64,000 nt of DNA from DATJGR01 sp041739525 (lineage in GTDB: Bacteria; Pseudomonadota; Gammaproteobacteria; Pseudomonadales; Azotimanducaceae): the NCBI GenBank assembly GCA_041739525.1, contig JBGSNQ010000023.1, positions 1-64,000 of the forward strand. Reading direction: 5' to 3'. Numbering within the stretch: the stretch's first letter is position 1; each line of letters begins with the position of its first letter. The notes under the pieces are model-generated. The model saw nothing but the letters and a program-made list of their open reading frames with translations. It did no database searches and was not told the DNA's origin. Positions 8,728-17,845 of the stretch are shown piece by piece. The position numbers and the translations under genes are program-made.

Positions 8728-10056
8728 TCAACGCGCGACCAGCGCTTTGCCGTCGATTTCGCGGATTGCCGGACGCGTGACGCCGACCAGCAGCGTCACA
8801 ATCAGAAATGCGCTCGCACCGAACGCGACCGCGGCGACCAGATTCGTCTCGTGTGCGATGGCGCCCAGCAGCAATCCACCGAGCGGCATCAGGCTGTAGG
8901 TAATCGAATGTACGCCCATCACGCGACCGCGCAGTGCGTCGGGCACCTCGAGTTGCATCACGCTCATCGAACAGATCATGAAAACCGACGCGAACACGGA
9001 CGACGCGAACGCGCTGAACAATGCAAAACCATACCAGCCGTACTCGACCGCAACGGCGAAGCCATACAACGAAACACATGACAGCAGCGCGCCTCCCAGC
9101 AGCACAACTCCCAACGAACGCGAGTTCTGCATGCCGCCCACGGCGAGTGTTCCGACGACCGAGCCGACGCCGGTTGCCGACAACAGAAATCCATAACCTT
9201 CGCTGCCGACGTCGAGATGCTGCGCAAACGCCGGCATCAACTGCATGAACGAGCTGAGAAAGAACATGCCGGCGTACGACAACAGAATGAGCCAACGGAA
9301 CAACTCGTGCGCGGATATGAAGCTGAGCCCCTGCTGGATCTGCTGCAGCGTCGATCCGCCGCGGGTTCCGGGCAGCGCGATCGGAATCGCGAGCATCACG
9401 AAGAACATCACGACGAAGCCGGCGCCCGAGAGCGCGAATATGGAGGCGGTGCCCAAATGCGCGAGCAGCAGGCCGCCGAGCGCCGGCATGATCATGCGCG
9501 TGGATTGCCAGAGCACCGAGTTCAGCGCGACGGCAGACATCAATCCTGGCCGTTCGATCAGATGTGGAAACAGTGCCTGACGAGTCGGCCACTCCACACC
9601 CGATATCAGCGATGACAGCGCCGCAATCGTCATCACGTGCCACACCTGAACGTGTCCACTGGCGTCGAGTGCTGCGAGCAGAAAGAACAACGCGGCCGTC
9701 AGCGTCGACGTGATCAGAATGATCTTGCGCTTGTCGAATCGATCGGCAACCACGCCGCCGAACAGCGACATCAGAATGTTCGGCACGGCAGACGCGGCAC
9801 CGAGCAGCCCCAGGTCGAGTGCGGACCCGGTCAGCTTGTACACGAGCCAACCCTGCGCGAGCGCAACCAGCTGTGTGCCGCCCACCGACGCGAACGAAGC
9901 GAACCAGTAACGGCGATAGAGCGGGTATTCGAACGCGGGATAGCGGGAAAGGATGAGGGACTTCACGAACGACTCGGCGACCTGCGGCTCGACAAGGGAA
10001 CGCGCAGTTAACGGTGGAACGCGGGTGCGACGCAAGGGTAGCCTACGTCGATCCAA
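8728..10056 (-). CDS. MFS transporter (EntS/MFS_3-like exporter)
   Basis: A twelve-helix major facilitator of 412-442 residues. The first helix begins after Y-R-R-Y-W-F-A-S-F, and the loop 2-3 signature reads G-G-V-V-A-D-R-F-D-K-R-K, as in exporters of the enterobactin/macrolide type. 'W-P-T-R-Q-A-L-F-P-H-L' in the middle is also typical of that subfamily. The exported compound is unknown. The start is uncertain: the ATG at 10056 adds an arginine-rich leader of about 30 residues, whereas a GTG at 9966 begins just before the transmembrane domain and would leave room for a promoter facing the divergent gene at 10074. Confidence 0.87.
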   Translation of the reverse strand: MDRRRLPLRRTRVPPLTARSLVEPQVAESFVKSLILSRYPAFEYPLYRRYWFASFASVGGTQLVALAQGWLVYKLTGSALDLGLLGAASAVPNILMSLFGGVVADRFDKRKIILITSTLTAALFFLLAALDASGHVQVWHVMTIAALSSLISGVEWPTRQALFPHLIERPGLMSAVALNSVLWQSTRMIMPALGGLLLAHLGTASIFALSGAGFVVMFFVMLAIPIALPGTRGGSTLQQIQQGLSFISAHELFRWLILLSYAGMFFLSSFMQLMPAFAQHLDVGSEGYGFLLSATGVGSVVGTLAVGGMQNSRSLGVVLLGGALLSCVSLYGFAVAVEYGWYGFALFSAFASSVFASVFMICSMSVMQLEVPDALRGRVMGVHSITYSLMPLGGLLLGAIAHETNLVAAVAFGASAFLIVTLLVGVTRPAIREIDGKALVAR

Positions 10057-10073
10057 CGACCACTGTGCTGCAC

Positions 10074-10772
10074 ATGAAAGTGATCGGCTCCGGTTTCGGA
10101 AGAACCGGTACGTTGTCGCTGCAGGCCGCGCTGCAACAGCTCGGCTTCGGACCGTGTTACCACATGGTCGAAGTGATCAAACATCGCGGCCATGCGAAGA
10201 CTTGGCTGAGCGTTGCGCGGGGCGAGAGTCCCGATTGGCGCGCGCTGTTTCAGAAGTTCCAGGCCACCGTTGATTTTCCGGCATGCGTCTACTACGCGGA
10301 GTTGCTGCGTGAGTTTCCGCAGGCGAAGGTAGTGCACTCGGTGCGCGACAAGGCCGAGTGGTATCGCAGCTCACACGAAACGATCTTCCAGTCGCGCACC
10401 GTTTTTCCGCGATGGTTGCGGCGTGCGAGCGGCCTCATCGACGGGTTGCTCGAGATGACGGAACGAATCGTGTGGAACGGCGTGTTCGAGGGGCGTTTCG
10501 AAGATGCCGGGCGCGCACAGCAGATCTTCGAAGAGCACACAGCAAGAGTTCGCGCGACAGTTCCCGCAGAACGGTTGCTGGTATTCGATGTGCGCGAAGG
10601 TTGGCCGCCATTGTGTCGGTTTCTCGGCGTTGCGATACCGGATACGCCGTTTCCGAACGTCAACGATCGCGCCTCGATGTTGCGGGCGCTGGCTGTTTTG
10701 CGATTCGTCACTAGAGCGATTCCGTGGCTAGCCGCGGCGCTGGTGGCCGGACTGCTTCTGGCATTCGTGTAG
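10074..10772 (+). CDS. Sulfotransferase family protein (Sulfotransfer_4-like) with C-terminal membrane anchor
   Basis: A 232-residue protein beginning K-V-I-G-S-G-F-G-R-T-G-T-L-S-L, the PAPS-binding 5'-phosphosulfate loop of this sulfotransferase group. It continues with 'H-S-V-R-D-K-A-E-W-Y' (the 3'-phosphate helix region) and 'F-D-V-R-E-G-W-P-P-L-C-R-F-L-G'. The last 20 residues form a hydrophobic helix (W-L-A-A-A-L-V-A-G-L-L-L-A-F-V), probably a tail anchor. The acceptor is unknown. The open frame extends back to 10014, but family similarity begins at the ATG at 10074. It is divergent from the MFS gene. Confidence 0.85.
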   Translation: MKVIGSGFGRTGTLSLQAALQQLGFGPCYHMVEVIKHRGHAKTWLSVARGESPDWRALFQKFQATVDFPACVYYAELLREFPQAKVVHSVRDKAEWYRSSHETIFQSRTVFPRWLRRASGLIDGLLEMTERIVWNGVFEGRFEDAGRAQQIFEEHTARVRATVPAERLLVFDVREGWPPLCRFLGVAIPDTPFPNVNDRASMLRALAVLRFVTRAIPWLAAALVAGLLLAFV

Positions 10773-10854
10773 GAGATTGCATCCATCCGTGTCGTCAACG
10801 GATCGGCCGTAGCCCGATGGCCTATCATCAGCCGTCGTGTAGGGGACGAACGCA

Positions 10855-11880
10855 ATGCAGTCTGAATCGTCTTTCGAAGCCGGGCGCCTGCTCGGAACGT
10901 CAATTCGAGATCTCGGACTCACCCTCGAAGGAACCGATCTCGAACCCGTGGTAGATGCGTTCCGTAGAGAGCTCGCTCACGCGGGCATCCATCGTCTGCA
11001 ACCGTACTTCTATTTGTCCGATGAATGGGGCGTGCCGTTCGAGACCATCGCCATCGGCATACCGTTTTATCTCGCGCGGGCGGACCTGACTCTGCTTCAC
11101 GCGGAACGAACGGGGCATCTCGAAGGCCTCGGCCGAGCCGATCTGCTGCGCTATCTGCGGCACGAGATGGGTCACGTCGTGAACTATGCCTACAGACTGT
11201 ACGAACAACCCGACTGGGTTGCCCAGTTTGGCGCTATGACGCAACCGTACCTGGACGAATACCGCCCCGAGCCGTTCAGCGGTCGTTTCGTACGACACCT
11301 TCCGGGTTGGTACGCGCAGAAGCATCCCGACGAAGACTGGGCCGAGACGTTTGCGGTTTGGCTTACGCCGGACCAGAACTGGCGCGACGACTATGCCCAG
11401 TTTCCAACGGCACTCGCAAAACTCGAATACTGCGACGCGACCATGGCCATCCTGCAAACGCGCGACCCGATCGTGGTTGCGACGGAACGTGATGACGACG
11501 TCAGTCAGCTGGAAGACTCGCTCGCACGCCATTACGAAGGCGAATCCGAAGACGAAGAGGCGCTGCCCGCGGGGCTCGACGGTGCGCTGCGGTCGATCTT
11601 CGAAAACGCGAGCGCCGACGATGCAACCGCTGTGGTTGCGCGATTACCCGCGCACGGCCTGATACTGCTGTTAGAAAGCGACCTCGTCGCCAACGTATTT
11701 CGTTGGACAGGGCACTTTCCCGAACGGACGCGCCGCCTGCTGAGACATCTGGCCGACCGTGCACTCGTGTTGAACCAGGTCTATTCGGTGGACCGCGAAA
11801 TCGCGACGACGGTGGCGCTCACCACGCTCGTGACCGCGCTCGCGATGAATCACGTGCACCGAGGAACCTACCTGTCGTGA
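10855..11880 (+). CDS. Putative zinc metallopeptidase (HExxH, unrecognised family)
   Basis: A 341-residue soluble protein. Residues 103-107 are H-E-M-G-H, followed by V-V-N-Y-A-Y-R-L, a metzincin/gluzincin-type helix. Some 55 residues on, D-W-A-E-T-F-A-V-W-L (E164) resembles the third-ligand helix of predicted zinc peptidases of the 'putative zinc-binding metallopeptidase' type. An acidic insert (E-S-E-D-E-E-A near 230) precedes a helical C-terminal domain that ends without any signal or membrane segment, so the enzyme is cytoplasmic. GGGGAC lies upstream of the ATG. Its last 13 bases overlap, tail to tail, the end of the large unknown gene on the other strand. The peptidase call is inference from motif; the substrate is unknown. 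Confidence 0.7.
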   Translation: MQSESSFEAGRLLGTSIRDLGLTLEGTDLEPVVDAFRRELAHAGIHRLQPYFYLSDEWGVPFETIAIGIPFYLARADLTLLHAERTGHLEGLGRADLLRYLRHEMGHVVNYAYRLYEQPDWVAQFGAMTQPYLDEYRPEPFSGRFVRHLPGWYAQKHPDEDWAETFAVWLTPDQNWRDDYAQFPTALAKLEYCDATMAILQTRDPIVVATERDDDVSQLEDSLARHYEGESEDEEALPAGLDGALRSIFENASADDATAVVARLPAHGLILLLESDLVANVFRWTGHFPERTRRLLRHLADRALVLNQVYSVDREIATTVALTTLVTALAMNHVHRGTYLS

Positions 11881-13646
11881 CGTGCGCGCCACGGCGGCGT
11901 GTCTTTCAGCTGCGACCAGCGCGGCCGCCGTGCTCGATAGTGACGCTCGCGCGAAAGCCAGGCATTGCGCTCCCGTTGTACCCGATCGCGCGAGTCGGTG
12001 CCGGGCGCCTCGAGCGCTTTCCAAAGCTGTGGGTGAATTCGATGGCGATGCCATTCCATCGGATCAGCTACGGCGGTGGACCTGGGATCCATCGATGCGG
12101 CCTGATCGACCCGCTCGATGAAACCGCTCACCGCTTCGCGAGCGATGGCGTACTTCTCGGGTGCCGCAAGTGCGCTCCAGGCCGCCCAGAACAGGGCTTC
12201 CGGTTCGATGCGGTCTGAGCGGATGCGACCATCCGAGGCGTTCAGATTCGCGATGCGTGCTTCAGCGTGCAGTCGATCGAGTACGTCGCCGCGATCGCAG
12301 CGCGTAAGCGTGGCTTCCGCATCGCCGAGAATCTGATCCTGCTGCAACGACGTTGCGATGCGGACATGCGGGTGCGCCTGCAGGTAACGCGCGTGGTGCA
12401 CATCGAGCAGCAGTGCTTCGACGTAGTCCCTCGCGCTGGTGCGGCACATCTGCGCTCGGTTCTCCCAACTCGCTTCCGTGGTCAGTAGCTCGAAGTCGAG
12501 TGGACAGTCGAGCTCGGGCCCCCGCGCGGCGTCGAGTATCTTGCCGCTCTTCACATGGAGTTCTCCGGCGATCTGCAACCGGTTCAAATTGCCTTCGCTG
12601 TAGCGCATCACCTGGTCGGGCTTGTAGCCAACTTCATTAGGGGGCGACTGCCAGTAACCGGGATCAATGCTCTGTGCCGCCAGTCGTATCGCTCGCCCGA
12701 ATGCGAAATTCGTCTGGAACATTTCGCGCTTGCTACCCGCCGGACCGCCGCGTTTTGCGTCCATCAGCGACGCGTCCGCGCGCTCCGCCGGACCGAAACC
12801 CCGATCGAAGTACGCGTTTTCTGCGGTGAGAATGCCGTTCAAACGAGGATGAAAGCGACCGTCCCAATAGGCCGTGACAATGTGCTGGAAAGCAGCGAGT
12901 CGTCGGGCGGTTGCGCGGAACGTCCGGTCGTCCGGATTCGGCCAGTCCATGATCCATGTGGCGAGTTCCGGATGGCTCGCCTTATAGGCGATATCGTCGG
13001 CCAGGAGACTGCCTGTGAGGAACGTCTTTGCGGACAGAGAGAACTGCCCTCCGCCATGTGCGATCGAACAGGAAAGGCCGAGCTTCTGGGGCACGTTCCA
13101 TATGAAATGCTGGAGGAAGGCCACGAAGCGGTCGTCGTAGAACCAGCAGACCGGCACGGGTTTGATGCTGTATTCGAACGTTTCCGGATCGAGCGCAACG
13201 CGCACCTCGAACGGTTCCATCGCGCTGTCGGACCAGTGGAATATCAAACCCTGACGGCGCACCTGCCACTGATCCAGATCCTCGTCGCGCTGCACGCTCG
13301 CGAACATGCAGTAGGGCTTTCCCGCCGCTCGGTGTTTCTCGTATTTGCTCTTGATGGTCTTGGCGATGCGCTGTTGCGTTTCGAGCATATAGCGGTCGAG
13401 GAAGTATGCGTCCTCACCGCCGGGCTCTTCGGCCATCGTCCGCCATTTCTGCACCGACTTGCGGCTTTGGAAAGTGGGCTCCATGCCAACCCAGGCTGCA
13501 TCGAAACCGGTCGCCTCGGGATCACGAAAATACGTGAGCACAGAGGTCATTGGATCAACTTCGCGCGTTTGCACGCCCACCTCGCGGTTCGTCGTCAGTG
13601 GCGTTGACGATGCGCGCAACTTGCCTCGCGGTCGGTACGTCGACAT
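11868..13646 (-). CDS. Large uncharacterised protein, possible amidoligase/GS-like fold
   Basis: A 560-592-residue soluble protein I do not recognise. An E-x-R strand (F-E-V-R-V-A-L-D near 145) is followed by 'Y-S-I-K-P-V-P-V', then 'S-C-S-I-A-H-G-G-G-Q-F-S-L-S' around 195-208. Further on comes 'R-L-N-G-I-L-T-A-E-N' and 'R-G-F-G-P-A-E-R-A-D'. This order of acidic strand, H..GGG-Q turn and Arg-rich helix recalls carboxylate-amine ligases of the glutamine-synthetase-like (amidoligase) fold, but the match is weak and is inference only. The C-terminal 150 residues are helical and end in an Arg-rich tail. The start may be the ATG at 13550 (M-T-S-V-L-T-Y-F) rather than 13646; the extra leader has atypical composition. 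It is convergent with a metallopeptidase gene. Confidence 0.7.
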   Translation of the reverse strand: MSTYRPRGKLRASSTPLTTNREVGVQTREVDPMTSVLTYFRDPEATGFDAAWVGMEPTFQSRKSVQKWRTMAEEPGGEDAYFLDRYMLETQQRIAKTIKSKYEKHRAAGKPYCMFASVQRDEDLDQWQVRRQGLIFHWSDSAMEPFEVRVALDPETFEYSIKPVPVCWFYDDRFVAFLQHFIWNVPQKLGLSCSIAHGGGQFSLSAKTFLTGSLLADDIAYKASHPELATWIMDWPNPDDRTFRATARRLAAFQHIVTAYWDGRFHPRLNGILTAENAYFDRGFGPAERADASLMDAKRGGPAGSKREMFQTNFAFGRAIRLAAQSIDPGYWQSPPNEVGYKPDQVMRYSEGNLNRLQIAGELHVKSGKILDAARGPELDCPLDFELLTTEASWENRAQMCRTSARDYVEALLLDVHHARYLQAHPHVRIATSLQQDQILGDAEATLTRCDRGDVLDRLHAEARIANLNASDGRIRSDRIEPEALFWAAWSALAAPEKYAIAREAVSGFIERVDQAASMDPRSTAVADPMEWHRHRIHPQLWKALEAPGTDSRDRVQRERNAWLSRERHYRARRPRWSQLKDTPPWRARHDR

Positions 13647-13670
13647 ACAAACCCCGCGCCATTTGCTTCT

Positions 13671-14879
13671 TCAGGCGCCCGCGTCGTGCACGGCAACGCG
13701 CCTGCCGATCCAGCGCATCGCGACGAACAGCACCAGATACATGGCGGCGGCGACCGCGTAGGGCAGCGCGCCATTGATCTGATAGAGCGCTCCGCCGAGC
13801 AGCGGACCGAGTGTGAAACCGAGCGGTCCGCACGAACCGGCTACGCCTGCGACCGAGCCCTGCTCCTGCGGAGACACCGCGAGAGATGCACCAGCCATGA
13901 AACCCGGGCCGGCCATTCCCATGCCGAAGCCGAGAATCATCATCGCGACGGACAACATCAGCTGTGTATTGGCGAGCGCCATGATCGTGAACGCGACGAT
14001 CAACAGCGGCATGGCGAGGCGAAGCAGCGTAAACGGCGACACGCTGATGCGCTGCACGACGGCGAACTGAGCGATGAGCGAACACGCCGCCGACAACATC
14101 ATCGCGAAACCGAATTGCTGCGCGGTCTCCCGGCCCGAGAGACCGAGGATGTCCTGGAATCGGAATCCCATGGTTTGTTGCACCAGTGCTGTGCCGGTGA
14201 ACATCATCACGCCGACGATGACGAACGGCAGGATGCGCGAATCGGTGTACTTCATGCGCGCGGGGCGCACGCCGGGCTGGTGGTGGCGCGGCGGTTCAGG
14301 CAGATAACGCCACACGAACAACCCGTTCAGGAACGCTACGCCAGCCATCACCCACAGCGGCATCAGCAGAGATGCCATCGTGAAGGTTGCCACGGCCGGC
14401 CCGAGAATCGAGCCGACGTTGTTGGCGGCGCCCGCCGCGCCCATCCCCTTAGTGCGGGTCGTTGGGTCGGTGATGTCGGCCATGTAGGCGTTCGAGGCAG
14501 GCATCGACGCCGACATCACGCTGGCGTGCATCATTCGCGCGACGATCAGCGCAACGAACAGCGTGGTGCCGGTGAGCAGTTTCGACAGTCCGGCGTACAA
14601 CACCGAATTGAACAACAATGTGCCGGCGCTGAAGCCAAAAAGGCCAACCATGATCACACGCTTGCGGCCCCACACGTCGCTGACGCGTCCCCAGAGGGGG
14701 CTGGACAGAAACACGGTGAGGGATGATGCGGCGATGATGCTGGTGATCTGAATTTCGGTGAGACCGATTTCGCGACCGAGCGGGGCGAGCACTGGGAACA
14801 GCACCGTAAAACCCATGCCGATGCAGACCAGCGAAAACAGCAGTGTGCGTCGCGCCTGTATCGGCGAGAACGAATCCAT
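13671..14879 (-). CDS. MFS transporter (DHA1/TetA-like drug:H+ antiporter type)
   Basis: A 402-residue, twelve-helix transporter. The loop 2-3 motif is G-R-V-S-D-V-W-G-R-K-R-V, and 'R-M-M-H-A-S' plus 'A-N-N-V-G-S-I-L-G-P-A' in helices 4-5 match motif C (G-x8-G-x3-G-P) of the 12-TMS/14-TMS drug antiporters. 'G-F-G-M-G-M-A-G-P' around helix 10 is also common in this group. The substrate is unknown. It is upstream of the large unknown gene on the same strand (24 bases), so both may be read from a promoter near 14.9 kb, divergent from the SMP-30 gene. Confidence 0.9.
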   Translation of the reverse strand: MDSFSPIQARRTLLFSLVCIGMGFTVLFPVLAPLGREIGLTEIQITSIIAASSLTVFLSSPLWGRVSDVWGRKRVIMVGLFGFSAGTLLFNSVLYAGLSKLLTGTTLFVALIVARMMHASVMSASMPASNAYMADITDPTTRTKGMGAAGAANNVGSILGPAVATFTMASLLMPLWVMAGVAFLNGLFVWRYLPEPPRHHQPGVRPARMKYTDSRILPFVIVGVMMFTGTALVQQTMGFRFQDILGLSGRETAQQFGFAMMLSAACSLIAQFAVVQRISVSPFTLLRLAMPLLIVAFTIMALANTQLMLSVAMMILGFGMGMAGPGFMAGASLAVSPQEQGSVAGVAGSCGPLGFTLGPLLGGALYQINGALPYAVAAAMYLVLFVAMRWIGRRVAVHDAGA

Positions 14880-15025
14880 CGGAGAGATTCCGGGGGCGAA
14901 GCGGGCGAGTCTACCTCAGTAGAGCGGAACGGCGAGATCTCGGGTTGTCTGTTCGATCCCTCCGCCTGCGTCATGCTGCGTATCCGCCGTCCATCAGAGT
15001 TCAGTTTCTCGAGGAGTTGCCTGCA

Positions 15026-15880
15026 ATGAAGTTGGTGAAGACGTTGATGACCGGCCTTGCGTTCGGCGAGTCCCCTCGATGGCACGACGGACGTCTCTGG
15101 TTTTCGAACTGGGTAGGGCAGGAGATCGTCGCGGTGGATGAACGCGGCGAGAGCGAGATCGTGGCGCGTGTGCCGTTCGACTCGTTCCCGTTCTCGATCG
15201 ACTGGTTGCTGGACGGCCGGTTGGTGATGGCCTCAATCAGCGAACGGCCGTTGCTGGTGCGGGAGCACAACGGCGCGTGGAGCACGTATGCGGATACGTC
15301 ATACGTCAACAAGGCGGGGTGGAACGAAATCGTGGTCGATGGCCGGGGCAACACCTACATCAACGGTACCGGCTTCGACGCGCGCGCCGGCGATCCGTTT
15401 GCGACCGGCATCATCGCGATGGTTACGCCGCAGGGAATCGCCCGGCAGCTGGCGGACGACATCCACTTTCCGAACGGCATGGCAATAACGCCTGACAATT
15501 CCACGCTGGTGATCGCCGAATCGTTTGCAAGGCGGCTCACCGCGTTCGACATCGGCGCCGACGCAAACCTCTCGAATCGGCGCATCTGGGCCGATCTCGG
15601 CCACGGCGCGCCGGACGGCATCTGCTTCGATGCCGAAGGCGCGATCTGGTACGCCGATGTGCCGAAAAAGCGCTGCGTGCGCGTACGCGAGGGCGGCGAA
15701 GTGCTGCAGAGCGTCGACGTGGACCGCGGCTGCTTCGCGTGCATGCTCGGCGGCGCCGACGGCAGGACGCTGTTCGTCACGGCTGCGCTATGGCGCGGTT
15801 TCGAGCACATGACCAACGGATCGCGAACCGGCGTGCTGCTTTCGACCGCCGCACCGGCTCCGCACGCCGGTTGGCCGTAG
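15026..15880 (+). CDS. SMP-30/gluconolactonase/LRE family protein
   Basis: A 284-residue six-bladed beta-propeller. The metal ligands expected for the family are in place: Glu15 (F-G-E-S-P-R-W), Asn150 (H-F-P-N-G-M-A) and Asp197 (G-A-P-D-G-I-C-F-D), with the substrate-side Asn100 (K-A-G-W-N-E). Family members hydrolyse sugar or aromatic lactones with a divalent metal; the exact lactone is unknown. The start chosen is the ATG at 15026 with GAGGAG 9 bases before it. The frame is open further upstream but that part has no family similarity. Confidence 0.9.
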   Translation: MKLVKTLMTGLAFGESPRWHDGRLWFSNWVGQEIVAVDERGESEIVARVPFDSFPFSIDWLLDGRLVMASISERPLLVREHNGAWSTYADTSYVNKAGWNEIVVDGRGNTYINGTGFDARAGDPFATGIIAMVTPQGIARQLADDIHFPNGMAITPDNSTLVIAESFARRLTAFDIGADANLSNRRIWADLGHGAPDGICFDAEGAIWYADVPKKRCVRVREGGEVLQSVDVDRGCFACMLGGADGRTLFVTAALWRGFEHMTNGSRTGVLLSTAAPAPHAGWP

Positions 15881-15901
15881 TACACGTCGGCGTCTTCGGA
15901 T

Positions 15902-16360
15902 TCAGAGATCCTGGGCACCGTCTGCCGCCTGCACGATATGCATCTCGTGTGTGCGGGTGAACTCGGTGAGGTTCTCGAACACGTTCTGCGCCGGCGTTGC
16001 CACCACCGCGTCGGCGACCTCGGCAAACAACTCGTGCAGCGGCTGATGGACGTCGAGCAGCCATTGCGTGAGAGATTCGGGGGTGAACGACGATGCCGGT
16101 TCGGGGAGCGGATCGGGTAACGAGGCAGAGTATTGGACGAACGTGTCCAGAACCTCGCCCGGTGCTTCGTCCAGATAGCGATTCAGCGACTGGGTGAGCT
16201 TGCTTTGCTCCGCCGCGAATGCACTCTGGAGCAACGAAGTGCGCGCTCGCTCGGGCACATCGGCGTGACCGAGGCGCTGTTCGATCGAATCGGAATAGGC
16301 GATCGCGCGCGCCAACACCTCGCGCGCGGTTCGAAACGTATCGCGATCGGTTCGAGTCAT
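15902..16360 (-). CDS. Hypothetical helical protein
   Basis: A 152-residue soluble, mostly helical acidic protein that I do not recognise. It has no signal peptide, metal motif or membrane helix. Segments such as 'A-R-T-S-L-L-Q-S-A-F-A-A-E-Q-S-K-L-T-Q-S-L' and the C-terminal 'F-E-N-L-T-E-F-T-R-T-H-E-M-H' suggest a four-helix bundle. The ATG at 16360 has GGGGACC upstream; the longer open frame reaching 16690 is the reverse of the FAD oxidase gene and is not credible. It lies 26 bases past the end of the FAD oxidase gene, same strand, and may be its operon partner. Confidence 0.65.
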   Translation of the reverse strand: MTRTDRDTFRTAREVLARAIAYSDSIEQRLGHADVPERARTSLLQSAFAAEQSKLTQSLNRYLDEAPGEVLDTFVQYSASLPDPLPEPASSFTPESLTQWLLDVHQPLHELFAEVADAVVATPAQNVFENLTEFTRTHEMHIVQAADGAQDL

Positions 16361-16386
16361 AGAAGGTCCCCGTGACGGTTGGTCGG

Positions 16387-17739
16387 CTAAGCCGGCGGAA
16401 TGTTGTTGTTCATCCGGAAGAAATTCGTCGGATCGTATTGCGTCTTCAGTTTCGCGAGCCGGTCGTAGTTCGGACCATACGCTGAGCGGATGCGCGCGCG
16501 CGGATCGTCGGCGTCGAGGTGGTTGACGTACACGCCGCGGCTGAAAGGCTCTACCGCGTTCCAGAACCTGCGCGCCCACGCGATGTGGCCGTCTGCCCCC
16601 GCGGGATCGGTCCATTGCGCGATGACGTCGAAATCCCAGCAGGGTTCGCGCAGGCTGAACGCGGTTACTGACGGGTCCTTTCGGGTGCACTCGCCGTCGA
16701 CCCGGAACAGCAGAATCGCGCTCATCGGCGACGTCGTCGCCGCGGCGTGTTCGATGACGCGGTCGATCAGTTCGTCGCCGAGTTCCGCGAAGTAGCCGGA
16801 TTTCCAGTATCGGTGCACGCCGAACGGATTGCCGGCGTCGAACAGCGTGTTGAGAACCGTGTAGGGAATCGGTCCCATCATGTCGGCGATCGGCGCCGCG
16901 AACTTTCTGATCGGTGCGAGGCGGACCTCAGCTTCCTTCATGTCGCCGAGCCACGCGGCGATCAACGCAACCACGTGGTGGCCGTCGGGTGTGTAGATGA
17001 TGCCGGCGTTGATTGCGAGATCGTCCGGACAATCGCGGCAGATCTCGCCGTAGAACTTCAGCACGTCGCGCGCGGCTTCGAACGGCCACGCGACCATACC
17101 GCCGTAAACGATCGGCGCGACCGGATGCAGTTGGAACTCGAACGACGTGACCACGCCGAAGTTGCCGCCGCCGCCCCGCAACGCCCACAGCAGATCCGGG
17201 TTTTCTTCTGCGCTCGCTCGCATCAGGTTGCCGTCGGCTGTTACGACGTCGGCCGCGATGAGGTTGTCGCAGGTATAGCCGTGTTTGCCCGCCAACCAGC
17301 CGAGCCCGCCGCCCAACGTGAGCCCTGCGATGCCGGTATGCGACACGACACCGCCGGTGGTGGCGAGACCGAAGGCTTGCGTCTCGTGATTGATCTCGGC
17401 CCAGGTAACGCCGGGTTCTGCGCGCGCAATCCGCTTGATCGGGTCGACGTGCACGCTCTTCATGCCGGAGCAATCGAGCATCAGACCGTTGTCACACACG
17501 GCATTGCCCGCGACGTTGTGGCCGCCACCGCGCACGGCCAGCGTCAGATCGTGGCGACGCGCGAATCGAACACCCGCGATCACGTCGGCCACACCTTTGC
17601 AGCGAACGATCAGCGCGGGACGTTTGTCGACCATCTCGTTCCACACCTTGCGGGTGGTGTCGTACGCCGCATCGCCTGGTTGCAGCAGATCGCCGCGCAA
17701 CGCGAGGCGGAATTCATCGACGACGGCTTTTTCGAGCAT
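16387..17739 (-). CDS. FAD-dependent oxidoreductase of the berberine-bridge (BBE/GOOX) type
   Basis: A 450-residue flavoprotein of the PCMH (vanillyl-alcohol oxidase) fold. Residues 70-77, R-G-G-G-H-N-V-A, carry His74, the usual 8-alpha-histidyl FAD attachment site. The stretch G-G-V-V-S-H-T-G-I-A-G-L-T-L-G-G-G is where bicovalent members have cysteine; here that position is Ser or His, so FAD is probably held by one covalent bond. The C-terminus (Y-G-P-N-Y-D-R-L-A, Y-D-P-T-N-F-F) is the BBE domain. Members oxidise sugars, alcohols or alkaloids using O2. There is no signal peptide if translation starts at the ATG at 17739, where family similarity begins. Confidence 0.9.
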   Translation of the reverse strand: MLEKAVVDEFRLALRGDLLQPGDAAYDTTRKVWNEMVDKRPALIVRCKGVADVIAGVRFARRHDLTLAVRGGGHNVAGNAVCDNGLMLDCSGMKSVHVDPIKRIARAEPGVTWAEINHETQAFGLATTGGVVSHTGIAGLTLGGGLGWLAGKHGYTCDNLIAADVVTADGNLMRASAEENPDLLWALRGGGGNFGVVTSFEFQLHPVAPIVYGGMVAWPFEAARDVLKFYGEICRDCPDDLAINAGIIYTPDGHHVVALIAAWLGDMKEAEVRLAPIRKFAAPIADMMGPIPYTVLNTLFDAGNPFGVHRYWKSGYFAELGDELIDRVIEHAAATTSPMSAILLFRVDGECTRKDPSVTAFSLREPCWDFDVIAQWTDPAGADGHIAWARRFWNAVEPFSRGVYVNHLDADDPRARIRSAYGPNYDRLAKLKTQYDPTNFFRMNNNIPPA

Positions 17740-17845
17740 GGCGAGCGACCCTTTGCAGCGTTGGTTGCATGCGATGTTACGCGGGCGAGCGTGTTGGTAC
17801 ACGCGCGCAGTAGACTCGTAAGAACTCAGTTGGAGAATGATCGCC

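Noticed and set aside
8693..9850. 385-residue minus-strand frame within the MFS gene
   Set aside because: It is an alternate frame of the MFS transporter region, with Arg-rich composition and no membrane helices.
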